64,000 nucleotides of DNA from JAOPZW01 sp963851295 (GTDB taxonomy: Bacteria; Actinomycetota; Thermoleophilia; Solirubrobacterales; Solirubrobacteraceae): positions 62,001 to 126,000 of the forward strand of contig CAWKOS010000005.1 of assembly GCA_963851295.1 (NCBI GenBank). The letters run 5' to 3'. The position numbers were made by a program, and so were the translations under genes. The notes under the pieces were generated by a model that did no database searches, was not told where the DNA came from, and worked only from the letters and a program-made list of their open reading frames with translations. Each line of letters starts with the position of its first letter. Position 1 is the stretch's first letter. Shown here piece by piece: positions 54,231-62,832 of this stretch.

Positions 54231-55238
54231 TCAGGGGCGCGCGTCCGCCATCGCCGCGATGACGTCGCTGCCGTAGGCGTCGAGCGTCGCGTCCATGGCG
54301 TCGTGCATCAGATAGATGTTGAACTGGTCGACGCCCAGCGCCTCGAGCTCGCGCAGCTTGGCGACGTGGTCGTCGACCGTGCCGAGCACGCAGAAGCGCT
54401 CGACAATCTCGTCGGGCACGAACTCGGTGTCGGGGTTGCCGACGCGGCCGTGGTGGGAGTAGTCGTAGCCCTCGCGCGCCTTGATGTAGTCGGTGAGCGC
54501 GCGCGGGATGTCGCCGCCCTCGCCGTAGCGCTTGACGATGTCGTGGACGTGGTTTCCGACCATGCCCCCGAACCAGCGGCACTGCTCGCGCGCGTGGGCG
54601 AGGTCGTCGCCGATGTAGGCGGGCGCGGCGACGCACACGGCGATCGCGTCGGGGTCGCGCCCGGCCTCGGCCGCGGCCTCGCGGACCTTCTCCACGGTCC
54701 AGCGCGTGATGTCGAGGTCGGCGAGCTGCAGGATGAAGCCGTCCGCCTTGCGCCCGACGAGGGCCAGCGCCTTGGGGCCGTAGGCCGCCATCCAGACGTC
54801 GAGGTGGCCGTCGCGCACCCAGGGAATGCTCACCTCGCCCGCCGGCGTCTCGATCGCCCGCCCCTCGGCGAGCTCCTTGATGATGTGCATCGCCTCCTCG
54901 GTCTGCGCGAGCGTGGTCGGCGGCCGGCCGAGGACGCGGCGCGACGAGTCGCCGCGGCCGATCCCGCAGATCGTGCGGTTGCCGTACATGTCGTTGAGCG
55001 TCGCGAAGAGCGAGCCGGTGACCGTGGGGTCGCGCGTGGCGGGATTGGTGACGAAGGGCCCAACCATGATGTGGTCGGTCGCCGCGAGCATCTGCGAGTA
55101 GATGACGTAGGGCTCCTGCCAGAGGATGTGGGAGTCGAACGTCCACGCGTGCGTGAACCCGAGGCGCTCGGCGCGCTGGGTGAGCTCGACGACGCGGCTG
55201 GCCGGCGGGTCGGTCTGGAAGGTGACGCCGAAGTCCAT
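54231..55238 (-). CDS. LLM-class (luciferase-like) F420/flavin-dependent oxidoreductase
   Basis: A 335-residue TIM-barrel oxidoreductase of the bacterial luciferase superfamily. MDFGVTFQTDPPASRVVELT, TFDSHILWQEPYVI, VGPFVTNPATRDPTV, YGNRTICGIGRGDS and FILQLADLD are the characteristic blocks. It resembles the group found beside hydantoinase genes, and here it follows the carbamoylase by 5 nt on the same strand. It may oxidise a heterocycle or amine entering that pathway; the cofactor (F420 or FMN) cannot be read for certain. Confidence 0.85.
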   Translation of the reverse strand: MDFGVTFQTDPPASRVVELTQRAERLGFTHAWTFDSHILWQEPYVIYSQMLAATDHIMVGPFVTNPATRDPTVTGSLFATLNDMYGNRTICGIGRGDSSRRVLGRPPTTLAQTEEAMHIIKELAEGRAIETPAGEVSIPWVRDGHLDVWMAAYGPKALALVGRKADGFILQLADLDITRWTVEKVREAAAEAGRDPDAIAVCVAAPAYIGDDLAHAREQCRWFGGMVGNHVHDIVKRYGEGGDIPRALTDYIKAREGYDYSHHGRVGNPDTEFVPDEIVERFCVLGTVDDHVAKLRELEALGVDQFNIYLMHDAMDATLDAYGSDVIAAMADARP

Positions 55239-55243
55239 GGTCG

Positions 55244-56476
55244 TCAGCCCGCCGCCCAGGTCAGCGTTCTGCGCGTGAGCTCGTCCAGCGCGCGCACCGA
55301 CAGCTCGAGGTCCTCCACGGGCGTGTCCTCCTCCTTGGTGTGGCTCAGTCCGCGCAGGCTCTTGACGAAGAGCATGACGGTCGGGATCACGCGGGCCATC
55401 TCCGCGGCGTCGTGGAGCGGCCCGCTGGGCAGGCGGTGCGACGTGCCGGCGATCTCGCCGATCACGGCGTCGGCCATGTCGATGAGCTCGGGGTCGAACG
55501 GGATCGGCTCGATCTGCCAGATGCGCTCCCAGGCGACCTCGCAGCCCTCCTCGGCGGCGATCCGCTCGCTGGCGGCCTTGGCGGTCGCGAGCATGTCGGC
55601 GAGCACGTCGGGGTCGAGCGCGCGCTGGTCGAGCGAGAGCTCGCAGATCCCGTTGAAGGCGGTGACGATGCCGGGGCTGACGCGCACGATGCCCGTGGTA
55701 GCGCGGACGTCGTCGCGCGCCCGGGCGTCCTCGCGGAAGGCCAGGGCGCTGCGGGCGGCGGCCAGGAACGCGTCGCGGCGGACGTCCATCGGCGTCGAGC
55801 CCGCGTGCGCATGCTGGCCGGTGAAGCGGACCGAGTGGCGCTCGACGCCGAAGGTCCCGAGCACGGCGCCGAGCGGCTTGTCGACCGCCTCGAGCACCGG
55901 CCCCTGCTCGATGTGCAGCTCCAGGTAGGCGGCGGCGCCGTCGAGCCCGGAGCGCGCGGCGAGGGCGCCGTCGAGGTCGACGCCGTGCTCGCGCAGCGCG
56001 TCGGGCAGCGCGGTCCCGTCGCGGTCGGTGAGGCCGCGGACGCTGTCGGGCTCCAGCGAGCCGGCCGCCGCGCTGGAGCCGAGCAGGCTGCGCCCGAAGC
56101 GCGCGCCCTCCTCGTCGGCCCAGCTGACGAGCTTGAGGGTCAGCGGCCGCGACTCGGGCGCCTGCGCGCGCAGGACCTCGAGGCCGGCGAGGACGTTGAG
56201 GATGCCGTCGAGCCAGCCGCCGTCGGGCACCGAGTCCAGGTGGCCGCCGATGATCACGAAGCGCTCGGCGTCGCCGGGAGCGGTCGCCCAGAGGTTGCCG
56301 GCAGCGTCGGTGTCGACGGTCACGCCGTCGATGGCGGCGAGCTGGTCCTTGAACCAGTCGTTCGCCGTCTTCCACGTGTCGGTCCACGCGACGCGCTGGG
56401 CGCCATCCTCGTTGCCGGTCAGCTCCCTGAGCTCGCGGAGGTCCGCCACCACCCGCCCGGGGTCGATCGCTCCCAT
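55244..56476 (-). CDS. N-carbamoyl-amino acid / allantoate amidohydrolase (M20, HyuC-like)
   Basis: A 410-residue zinc amidohydrolase. Metal ligands are visible at His79 and Asp90 (GGHLDSVPDGGWLDGILNV), the catalytic Glu pair in WADEEGARFGRSLLGS, and LELHIEQGPVLEAV; a dimerisation domain with FTGQHAHAGSTPM lies in the middle. Such enzymes remove the carbamoyl group left by hydantoinase, giving a free amino acid, ammonia and CO2. ATG start with a TAGGTT box 6 nt upstream. Hydantoinase lies 2.3 kb away on the same strand. Confidence 0.9.
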   Translation of the reverse strand: MGAIDPGRVVADLRELRELTGNEDGAQRVAWTDTWKTANDWFKDQLAAIDGVTVDTDAAGNLWATAPGDAERFVIIGGHLDSVPDGGWLDGILNVLAGLEVLRAQAPESRPLTLKLVSWADEEGARFGRSLLGSSAAAGSLEPDSVRGLTDRDGTALPDALREHGVDLDGALAARSGLDGAAAYLELHIEQGPVLEAVDKPLGAVLGTFGVERHSVRFTGQHAHAGSTPMDVRRDAFLAAARSALAFREDARARDDVRATTGIVRVSPGIVTAFNGICELSLDQRALDPDVLADMLATAKAASERIAAEEGCEVAWERIWQIEPIPFDPELIDMADAVIGEIAGTSHRLPSGPLHDAAEMARVIPTVMLFVKSLRGLSHTKEEDTPVEDLELSVRALDELTRRTLTWAAG

Positions 56477-56482
56477 GTCGGG

Positions 56483-56488
56483 AACCTA
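56483..56488 (-). promoter_or_regulatory. Putative -10 box of the carbamoylase gene
   Basis: TAGGTT on the minus strand, 6 nt before the ATG at 56476; indicates a leaderless start for the carbamoylase-LLM pair. Confidence 0.5.
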
Positions 56489-56517
56489 CTGCCTCGCCGC
56501 GGCGCCGGACCAGGCTC

Positions 56518-56539
56518 AGCTTTCTCCCAGCTTCTCCCA
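56518..56539 (+). promoter_or_regulatory. OmpR-type direct repeat before the redox module
   Basis: Two tandem half-sites, AGCTTTCTCCC and AGCTTCTCCCA, with starts 11 bp apart, about one helical turn. This is the spacing of OmpR/PhoB-family response regulator sites and similar to CTCAG-type boxes of actinobacteria. It stands about 35 bp upstream of the small membrane protein gene. Confidence 0.5.
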
Positions 56540-56574
56540 AGGCCGCTCCACGGTTGTGGGCCGAGCATGCACGC

Positions 56575-56880
56575 ATGCCCTCGACGCCTCCCCCCACCTC
56601 CGACACCGACCTCGTCCGCGGGCGACTGCGGGCCCGCGCCCGCCGCGTGGCGGTCATCCGCCGCCGCGTCGTCGCGGCCGCCCTGTCCACCTTCGTCCTC
56701 GCCTTCGGGGTCATCGCCGCGACCGGCTCGCTCGGGTCGACGACCCCCTCGACGCAGCAGGCCGCGGTGACACGGTCCAGCGGCTCGTCGAGCTCGACGG
56801 GGACGACGACGAACCAGGACTCCGCCACCAGCTCCTCGAGCCAGAGCTCGCAGCCGTCGGTCACCACGAGCCAGTCCTGA
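56575..56880 (+). CDS. Small Ser/Thr-rich membrane protein
   Basis: A 101-residue protein: a basic N-terminus (RGRLRARARRVAVIRRR), one membrane helix at about residues 31-51 (VVAAALSTFVLAFGVIAAT), and an external tail very rich in Ser, Thr and Gln. Family unknown. By topology the N-terminus is cytoplasmic and the tail outside. First gene of a plus-strand module whose next member starts 4 nt later. The tail is low-complexity and may be glycosylated or extend through the wall. Confidence 0.72.
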   Translation: MPSTPPPTSDTDLVRGRLRARARRVAVIRRRVVAAALSTFVLAFGVIAATGSLGSTTPSTQQAAVTRSSGSSSSTGTTTNQDSATSSSSQSSQPSVTTSQS

Positions 56881-56884
56881 CCCG

Positions 56885-57430
56885 ATGACCGGGACCCACC
56901 TCTTCTGGATCACCAGCCGCGCCGCGGGGACGCTCGCGCTGCTCTTCTCGAGCGTCGCCGTCGGCGTCGGCCTGACGATGGGCGGCAAGCTGCTCAAGGG
57001 CCGCGGCCCCGACCTGCGCACGGCCCACGAGGCGCTCTCGATGGCGACGATGGTCGCCCTCGTCGTCCACGCCCTGGCACTGCTCGGCGACAGCTACCTG
57101 CGCCCCAGCCTGGCCGACATCGCGATCCCCTTCGCGAGCTCGTTCATGACGCTGTGGACCACGACCGGGATCGTCGCCGGCTGGTTGATGCTCATCCTCG
57201 GGCTGTCGTTCTACGCGCGCGGCCGGATCGGCCAGCAGCGCTGGCGCAAGCTGCACCGCTTCACCGCGCTCGCCTGGCTGCTCGGCCTCGTGCATTCGAT
57301 CGGCGAGGGCACCGACGCCGGCCAGGCGTGGTTCCTCGTGTCGACCGGCGTCGTGGCGCTGCCCGCCGCGGCGCTGCTCGTCACGCGCATGTCCGGCCGG
57401 CGCCCCGCGCGCGAGGCGGTGGCGCGATGA
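56885..57430 (+). CDS. Ferric reductase-like transmembrane cytochrome (MsrQ/YedZ-like)
   Basis: A 181-residue membrane protein with about five helices. TRAxGTLAL-like opening (ITSRAAGTLALLFSSVAVG), conserved His in RTAHEALSMATMVALVVHALAL (shown in part) and in KLHRFTALAWLLGLVHSIGEG fit bis-heme b ligation in the ferric-reductase-like domain. It would carry electrons across or into the membrane. ATGA overlap with the flavoprotein gene and the ferredoxin beyond it indicate a common electron chain. Confidence 0.85.
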   Translation: MTGTHLFWITSRAAGTLALLFSSVAVGVGLTMGGKLLKGRGPDLRTAHEALSMATMVALVVHALALLGDSYLRPSLADIAIPFASSFMTLWTTTGIVAGWLMLILGLSFYARGRIGQQRWRKLHRFTALAWLLGLVHSIGEGTDAGQAWFLVSTGVVALPAAALLVTRMSGRRPAREAVAR

Positions 57431-58512
57431 GTGACGGCATCGTCCTCGTCGGCGGCGGGCTCGCCGCCCAGCGCTGCGCCGAGACGCTGCGCCGCAGCGG
57501 CTACGACGGCCCCATCCGCATGGTCTGCGGCGAGCTGCACGCGCCCTACGACCGGCCCCCGCTCTCCAAGGCCGTGCTCGCGGGCGAGCAGGCCGAGGCC
57601 GACCTCCCGCTGCGCCCGCCGGCCTGGTACGCCGAGCACGGCGTCGAGCTCCTGCTCGGCGTGCGCGCGACCGGCCTGGACGCCGAGCGGCGCCTCGTGA
57701 GCCTGCAGGACGGCGAGGCGCTGCCCTACGAGAAGCTGCTCGTCGCCACCGGCGCGCGCCCGCGCGAGCTCGCTCCGCTGCACCGCTTCGCCAACGTCCA
57801 CACGCTGCGCACGCTCGAGGACGCCCGCGCCCTGCGCGGCGCCCTGAACCCGGGCGGCCGCCTGGTCATCGTCGGCGCCGGCTTCATCGGCCAGGAGGTC
57901 GCGGCCACGGCGAGCCGCGCCGGCGTCCACACCACGATCGTCGAGGCCGCCGAGGCGCCGCTGCACGCGGTGCTCGGCCGCGAGGTCGGCGCGTGGTTCG
58001 CCGACCTGCACCGCAGCGAGGGCGTCGACGTGATCCTCGGCGCCACCGTCGGCGCGGCCACCGGCACCGAGCGCGTCGAAGGCCTGGCGCTGAGCAACCG
58101 CCGCCACCTCGCCTGCGACCACGTGCTCGTCGGCGTCGGCGTCGTCCCCGAGCTCGACTGGCTCGCCGGCAGCAACGTCGACCTCGCCCGCACGCCCGGA
58201 GTCCACCTCGCCGGCGACGCGAGCGGGGCCGGCCACTGGGAGTCCGCGGCCCGCCAGGGCGCCGCCGCCGCCAGGGCGATGCTCGGCCGCGAGGCCGCGC
58301 CGCCCGCGGCGTCGAGCTTCTGGAGCGACCTCTACGACACGCGCGTGCTCTACCTCGGCCACGCGCCCGCCGCCGACGCGGCCGCCATCGACGGCGACCC
58401 CGAGGCGCGCGACTTCACCGTCACCTTCACCCGCGCCGGAGCCCCGGTCGCGGTCCTGCTCGTCGGGCGCCCCCACGAGCTTCCCCACGCGCGAGCGCTG
58501 CTCGCCGCCTGA
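57427..58512 (+). CDS. FAD-dependent ferredoxin/rubredoxin reductase
   Basis: A 361-residue flavoprotein of the pyridine nucleotide-disulfide oxidoreductase type. FAD-binding VLVGGGLAAQRCAETLR at the N-terminus, PYDRPPLSKAVLAGE, NAD-binding VIVGAGFIGQEVAATA near residue 145, and VHLAGDASG for the FAD ribityl site. It resembles ferredoxin reductases of P450 and dioxygenase systems. No P450 is in the module; the likely partners are the ferredoxin just downstream and the heme membrane protein upstream. Confidence 0.9.
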   Translation: MSDGIVLVGGGLAAQRCAETLRRSGYDGPIRMVCGELHAPYDRPPLSKAVLAGEQAEADLPLRPPAWYAEHGVELLLGVRATGLDAERRLVSLQDGEALPYEKLLVATGARPRELAPLHRFANVHTLRTLEDARALRGALNPGGRLVIVGAGFIGQEVAATASRAGVHTTIVEAAEAPLHAVLGREVGAWFADLHRSEGVDVILGATVGAATGTERVEGLALSNRRHLACDHVLVGVGVVPELDWLAGSNVDLARTPGVHLAGDASGAGHWESAARQGAAAARAMLGREAAPPAASSFWSDLYDTRVLYLGHAPAADAAAIDGDPEARDFTVTFTRAGAPVAVLLVGRPHELPHARALLAA

Positions 58513-58530
58513 ACCAAGGAGCCACGCACC

Positions 58531-58734
58531 ATGTCCCTCACCGCCACCATCGACGCCGCGGCCTGCGCCGCCCACGGCGACTGCGAGGCGATCGCGCCCG
58601 AGGTCTTCGCCATCGAGGACGTCGCCGTCGTCATCGGCACCGGCCCCGACGACCTCGTGCTCGCCGCCGCGCGGGCGTGCCCGTCGGTGGCGATCGTCGT
58701 CACCGACGCCGAAGGCGAACGCGTGTATCCCTAG
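58531..58734 (+). CDS. Small [3Fe-4S]-type ferredoxin
   Basis: A 67-residue ferredoxin. Cys12, Cys18 and the Cys of ACPS (Cys50) give the three-Cys pattern with an Ala/His gap where a fourth would be (CAAHGDC), as in [3Fe-4S] ferredoxins of actinobacterial P450 systems. An AAGGAG ribosome binding site precedes the ATG. It should accept electrons from the flavoprotein 18 nt upstream. It ends in a 4-bp overlap with the convergent hydantoinase gene. Confidence 0.9.
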   Translation: MSLTATIDAAACAAHGDCEAIAPEVFAIEDVAVVIGTGPDDLVLAAARACPSVAIVVTDAEGERVYP

Positions 58735-60137
58735 CGCACCGCGGCCGCCGGCGCGGCCCGCCGGAAGGCGCGCTCGATGAAGCGCCCGCTGCCGGCCTCG
58801 GCCACGACGTCGCCGTCGCGGTAGGCGAGGGCGCCGCGGATGTAGACCTCGCTCGGCCCGCCGATGAGGGTCTTGCCCTCGTAGGGCGTGTGGTCGAGGC
58901 GGTTGTGGCGGTTGGACGCCGTGGCCGTGATCGTCATGTCGGGGTCCCAGACCACGATGTCGGCGTCGCAGCCCGGGGCGATCGCGCCCTTGCGCCCCGC
59001 CATCCCGTGCACGCGCGCCTGGTTGGTCGAGAGCACGGCGACGAAGAGCTGCTCGGAGATCTTCCCGCCGCGCACGCCCTCGGTCCACAGCACCGCCGGG
59101 CGCTCCTCCAGGCCGGGCAGGCCGTTGGGGATCGCCGTGAAGTCGTCGCGGCCGAGCTCCTTCTGGCCGTGGAAGTTGAACGAGCAGTGGTCGGAGCCGA
59201 AGATCTGCAGGTCGCCGGCCTGCAGCCCGCGCCACAGCGCCTCGCGGTTGGAGGGGTCGCGCATCGGCGGCGAGCAGACGTACTTGGCCCCCTCGAAGTC
59301 CGGGCGCTCGAGGTCGGCGTACTCGAAGACGAAGTACTGCGGGCAGGTCTCGGCGTAGATCGTGCTCCCGCGCGCGTGGGCGCGGCGGACCTCCTCGAGC
59401 GCCGCGGCGCAGGAGACGTGGACCACGAGCAGCGGCGTGTCGGCGATCTCGGCCAGGCGGATCGCGCGGTTGGTCGCCTCGGCCTCGACGCGCTCGGGGC
59501 GGGTGAGCGCGTGCCAGTGGGGCTCGGTGTCGCCGCGCTCGAGCGCCTGGGCCTGGAGCTTGGCGATCACGTCGCCGTTCTCGGCGTGGACGAGCACGAG
59601 CACGCCGGCCTCGCGCGCGATCTGCATCGCCTCGAAGAGGTCCTCGTCGGCGGTGTAGAGCGGCGTGCCCTTGTAGGCCATGAAGATCTTGATCGTCGAG
59701 ACGCCGAGCGACGGCAGCGTCGGGATCTCGGCCTTGACCGCGTCGGTGAGGTTGGTGATCGCGACGTGCAGGCCGTAGTCGATGCGCGCCTTGCCCTCCG
59801 CCTTGCCCTGCCAGGTCTCGACCGCCTCGGCGAGCGTGCCGCCGATGTCCTGCAGCGAGAAGTCGACGAGCGTCGTCGTCCCGCCGGCGACCGCGGCCGC
59901 CGTCCCGGTGTCCCAGTCGTCGGAGGTCACGGTGCCGCCGAAGGGCATGTCGAGGTGCGTGTGACCGTCGATGAAGCCCGGCATGAGCAGCGCGCCCGAG
60001 ACGTCGACGACCTCGGCGCCGTCGGTCGGCAGGTCGAGCCCCACCGCGGCGATCTTCTCGTCCTCGATCGCCACGTCCGCGCGGAAGCTCGCCTCCGCGG
60101 TCACCACCGTTGCACCCGTCAGCACCATGTCGCTCAT
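58731..60137 (-). CDS. Dihydropyrimidinase / hydantoinase
   Basis: A 468-residue cyclic amidohydrolase that opens dihydropyrimidine or hydantoin rings. Metal ligands are His59 and His61 (GFIDGHTHLDMPF), the carboxylated Lys150 (STIKIFMAYKG), His184 (LVHAENGDVI), His240 (LVVHVSCAAAL) and Asp316 (FGSDHCSF); these match D-hydantoinases. The product would be cut by the carbamoylase at 55244-56476. Start at ATG 60137 (MSDMVLTG) with a TACCGT box 8 nt upstream. The start at 60155 would overlap that box. Confidence 0.93.
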   Translation of the reverse strand: MSDMVLTGATVVTAEASFRADVAIEDEKIAAVGLDLPTDGAEVVDVSGALLMPGFIDGHTHLDMPFGGTVTSDDWDTGTAAAVAGGTTTLVDFSLQDIGGTLAEAVETWQGKAEGKARIDYGLHVAITNLTDAVKAEIPTLPSLGVSTIKIFMAYKGTPLYTADEDLFEAMQIAREAGVLVLVHAENGDVIAKLQAQALERGDTEPHWHALTRPERVEAEATNRAIRLAEIADTPLLVVHVSCAAALEEVRRAHARGSTIYAETCPQYFVFEYADLERPDFEGAKYVCSPPMRDPSNREALWRGLQAGDLQIFGSDHCSFNFHGQKELGRDDFTAIPNGLPGLEERPAVLWTEGVRGGKISEQLFVAVLSTNQARVHGMAGRKGAIAPGCDADIVVWDPDMTITATASNRHNRLDHTPYEGKTLIGGPSEVYIRGALAYRDGDVVAEAGSGRFIERAFRRAAPAAAVR

Positions 60138-60145
60138 GGCTCGCG

Positions 60146-60151
60146 ACGGTA
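60146..60151 (-). promoter_or_regulatory. Putative -10 box of the hydantoinase gene
   Basis: TACCGT on the minus strand, 8 nt upstream of the ATG at 60137, in the 44-bp gap to the divergent AlkZ-like gene. Confidence 0.4.
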
Positions 60152-60181
60152 CCACCCGCGAAGCGCTACAACCGCTCGCTC

Positions 60182-61285
60182 GTGACCGAGGTCCTGGGCA
60201 CCCGCGCGCTCAACCGCGCCCTGCTCGCGCGACAGCTGCTGCTGCGCCGCGCGCCGGTCTCGCCGGTCGAGGCGATCGAGCACCTCGTCGGGATGCAGAC
60301 GCAGGTCCCGCAGGCGGGCTATGTCGGCCTGTGGTCGCGGATCGAGGGCTTCCGCGCGACCGACCTCGCCGGGCTGCTCGAGTCGCGCGCGGCCGTCCGC
60401 GGCACGCTGATGCGGACCACCCTGCACCTGGCCAGCGCACGCGACTTCCTCGCGCTGCGGCCGGTCATCCAGCCCGTGATCGAGCGCCATTGGGCGACCG
60501 GCCCCTTCGTGCGCAACCTCGACGGCATCGACGTCGGCGAGCTGCTCGAGGCGGCCCGCGAGGCCCTGGAGGAGCGCCCGCGCACGCGCGCCCAGCTCAG
60601 CGCACTGCTCGCCGAGCGCTGGCCCGGCCGCGACGCGCCGAGCCTGGCCTATGCGGCGACCTACAACCTCACCCTCGTCCAGGTGCCGCCGCGCGGCACC
60701 CACCTGCACCGTCCCGGCGCCCAGGCCACGTGGACGACGGCGCAGGCGTGGCTCGGGCGCCCGCTCGACGCGACGCCCGACCCCGAGCGCGTCGTGCTGC
60801 GCTACCTCGCGGCCTTCGGGCCCGCGAGCGTGGCGGACATGCGCGCGTGGTCGGGGCTGGGCCTGAGCGAGGTCGCCGCGGGACTGCGCCCGCAGCTGCG
60901 CAGCCTGCGCGGCGAGGACGGCAGCGAGCTGCTCGACCTCCCCGATGCCCCGCTGCCCGATCCGAAGACGCCCGCGCCGATCCGCTTCCTGGCGGAGTTC
61001 GACAACGTGCTCGTCGCCCACGCCGACCGCGAGCGGATCATCTCCGCCGAGCACAGCCCGGGCGTGGTCGCGGTCCTCGGGCGCCCGACCGTGCTCGTCG
61101 ACGGCTTCGTCCGCGCCTACTGGCGCCTGGAGCGCGACGGCGCCGCGGCCACCCTCGTCGTCGAGCCGTTCGAGCGGCTGTCGAAGAGGGCGACCGCGGC
61201 GATCGGGGCGGAGGGCCGGCGGCTGCTGCGCTTCGCGGCCGCGGACGCCGACACGCACGACGTCCGCGTCGACGCCGCCGGCTAG
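60182..61285 (+). CDS. AlkZ-like winged-helix protein (HTH_42, QxQ DNA glycosylase family)
   Basis: A 367-residue protein of the winged-helix HTH_42 family. The catalytic QxQ motif of AlkZ-type glycosylases is visible as Gln39 and Gln41 in EHLVGMQTQVPQAGY, and later blocks include TLMRTTLHLASARDFLALRP and FLAEFDNVLVAHADRERI. AlkZ removes alkylated or crosslinked bases from DNA; YcaQ/AlkX relatives act on nitrogen-mustard adducts. GTG start chosen where the family N-terminus begins. Divergent from hydantoinase. Confidence 0.88.
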   Translation: MTEVLGTRALNRALLARQLLLRRAPVSPVEAIEHLVGMQTQVPQAGYVGLWSRIEGFRATDLAGLLESRAAVRGTLMRTTLHLASARDFLALRPVIQPVIERHWATGPFVRNLDGIDVGELLEAAREALEERPRTRAQLSALLAERWPGRDAPSLAYAATYNLTLVQVPPRGTHLHRPGAQATWTTAQAWLGRPLDATPDPERVVLRYLAAFGPASVADMRAWSGLGLSEVAAGLRPQLRSLRGEDGSELLDLPDAPLPDPKTPAPIRFLAEFDNVLVAHADRERIISAEHSPGVVAVLGRPTVLVDGFVRAYWRLERDGAAATLVVEPFERLSKRATAAIGAEGRRLLRFAAADADTHDVRVDAAG

Positions 61286-62736
61286 TGGATCTCCTCCATC
61301 CGCGCGTCGCGGGGGAGCAGGAACGACAGGGCGAAGGAGCCGACGAAGAGCGCCGCGGAGATCAGCACCGTGGTCGTCATCGCGGCCGGCGACGCGTGGC
61401 CGTGGTCCAGGAGCGAGAAGAAGATCGTCGCCAGCACGGCCACGCCGGTCGCGTTGCCGAGCTGCTGGATCGCGTTCAGGGTGCCCGACGCCGAGCCGAC
61501 CTCGTGCTCCTCGACGCCCGCGAGGATGACGTTGAAGAGCGGGCCGAAGACGAAGCCCATGCCCAGGCCGAAGACCAGCAGCGCGGGCACGAGGTCCCAG
61601 CTCGTGGCCGCGACGCCGTCGTGGCCGACAGTCGCCGCCAGCAGACCGAGCGCGGCCGCGACGAGCAGCAGGCCGGCCTGGAGCACCTTGCGCCCGAAGC
61701 GCGGGATCAGGGCGTAGGAAGCGCCCGCGGTGATCGCCACGCCGAGCGACATCGGCACGAAGGTCAGGCCCGCGTGGACCGGCGTGAAGTGCAGCCCGAG
61801 CTGCACGAACAGCGACAGCACCATGAGCAGGCCGGCGAAGCCCGCGAAGAACACGATCCCGACGAGCAGGCCCGAGGTGTAGGCGCGGTTGCGCAGCAGG
61901 CTCGGGGCGATCAGCGCGTGCTCGCCCGCGCGGCGCTCGACGCTCGCGAAGACGCCCAGCAGCGCGAGGCCTCCCGCCATGAGGCCGAAGGTCCACAACG
62001 GCCAGCCCAGCCCGCGGCCCTGGACCAGCGGGTAGATCAGGAACAGCGCCGCGGCGCTGATGAGCCCGACCCCGAGCGGGTCGAGGCGGACCGGCGTCGG
62101 CGACTTCGACTCCGGCATGAGCCTCAGCGCGCCGACCAAGCCGACGAGCCCGAGCGGCACGTTGATCAGGAAGATCATCCGCCAGCCGGTGCCGAGCAGG
62201 TCGGCGGACACGAGCCAGCCGGCGAGGATCGGGCCGGCGATCGCGGCCAGGCCCATCACCGGGCCGAAGGCGGCGAAGGCGCCGCCCATCTCCTTGGGCG
62301 GGAACACGTTCTTGATGACGCCGAGGCCCTGCGGGATCAGCAGCGCGCCGAAGCCGCCCTGCAGCACGCGGGTGGCGATCAGGACGTCGGGCGAGGGCGC
62401 CAGCGCGCACGCCATCGAGGCGAGCGTGAAGCCGGCGATGCCGATGACGAAGACGCGGCGGCGGCCGAAGGCGTCGCCGAGGCGGCCGCCGACGATCATG
62501 AAGACGCCGAAGGCGAGCGTGTAGCCGGCGGCCCACCACTGCATCGTGGACGTGCCGCCGCCGAGCTCGGCGCGGACGGTGGGAGCGGCGATCGTGATGA
62601 CCGTGCTGTCGAGCAGATCCATGATCTCGGCGATCAGCACGATCCCGAGCACGATCCAGCGCCAGCGGTAGGCGGGTGCCTCCGCGACCGGCTCGGCGAG
62701 GGCCGGCTCGGGGAGGGCGACGGCGGTGGCGGACAT
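61282..62736 (-). CDS. MFS efflux transporter, DHA2 type
   Basis: A 484-residue transporter with about 14 helices. Motif D-like LLDSTVITIAAPTVRAELG, motif A GGRLGDAFGRRRVFVIG, and GLAAIAGPILAGWLV in the motif C region mark it as an EmrB/QacA-type drug:proton antiporter. The end overlaps the AlkZ gene by 4 bp. Divergent from a TetR gene with two palindromes in between, so it is probably induced when a ligand frees TetR. Confidence 0.92.
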   Translation of the reverse strand: MSATAVALPEPALAEPVAEAPAYRWRWIVLGIVLIAEIMDLLDSTVITIAAPTVRAELGGGTSTMQWWAAGYTLAFGVFMIVGGRLGDAFGRRRVFVIGIAGFTLASMACALAPSPDVLIATRVLQGGFGALLIPQGLGVIKNVFPPKEMGGAFAAFGPVMGLAAIAGPILAGWLVSADLLGTGWRMIFLINVPLGLVGLVGALRLMPESKSPTPVRLDPLGVGLISAAALFLIYPLVQGRGLGWPLWTFGLMAGGLALLGVFASVERRAGEHALIAPSLLRNRAYTSGLLVGIVFFAGFAGLLMVLSLFVQLGLHFTPVHAGLTFVPMSLGVAITAGASYALIPRFGRKVLQAGLLLVAAALGLLAATVGHDGVAATSWDLVPALLVFGLGMGFVFGPLFNVILAGVEEHEVGSASGTLNAIQQLGNATGVAVLATIFFSLLDHGHASPAAMTTTVLISAALFVGSFALSFLLPRDARMEEIH

Positions 62737-62784
62737 TTGCGGGCTCCTGAGGGTCGGAGGTGGCGGTCAAGCTTGGACGAACAC

Positions 62785-62799
62785 TGTTCGTTACGAACA
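62785..62799. promoter_or_regulatory. TetR operator-like palindrome 1
   Basis: TGTTCGTTACGAACA, perfect about a central T, in the space between the efflux gene and the tetR-type gene. Confidence 0.75.
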
Positions 62800-62807
62800 C
62801 CGTACGT

Positions 62808-62824
62808 CACGAACGGCGTTCGTG
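62808..62824. promoter_or_regulatory. TetR operator-like palindrome 2
   Basis: CACGAACGGCGTTCGTG, perfect about a central G, centred 24 bp from palindrome 1. It lies just before the TAAGAT box of the tetR-type gene, allowing autoregulation. Confidence 0.75.
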
Positions 62825-62832
62825 TCAAGCGC

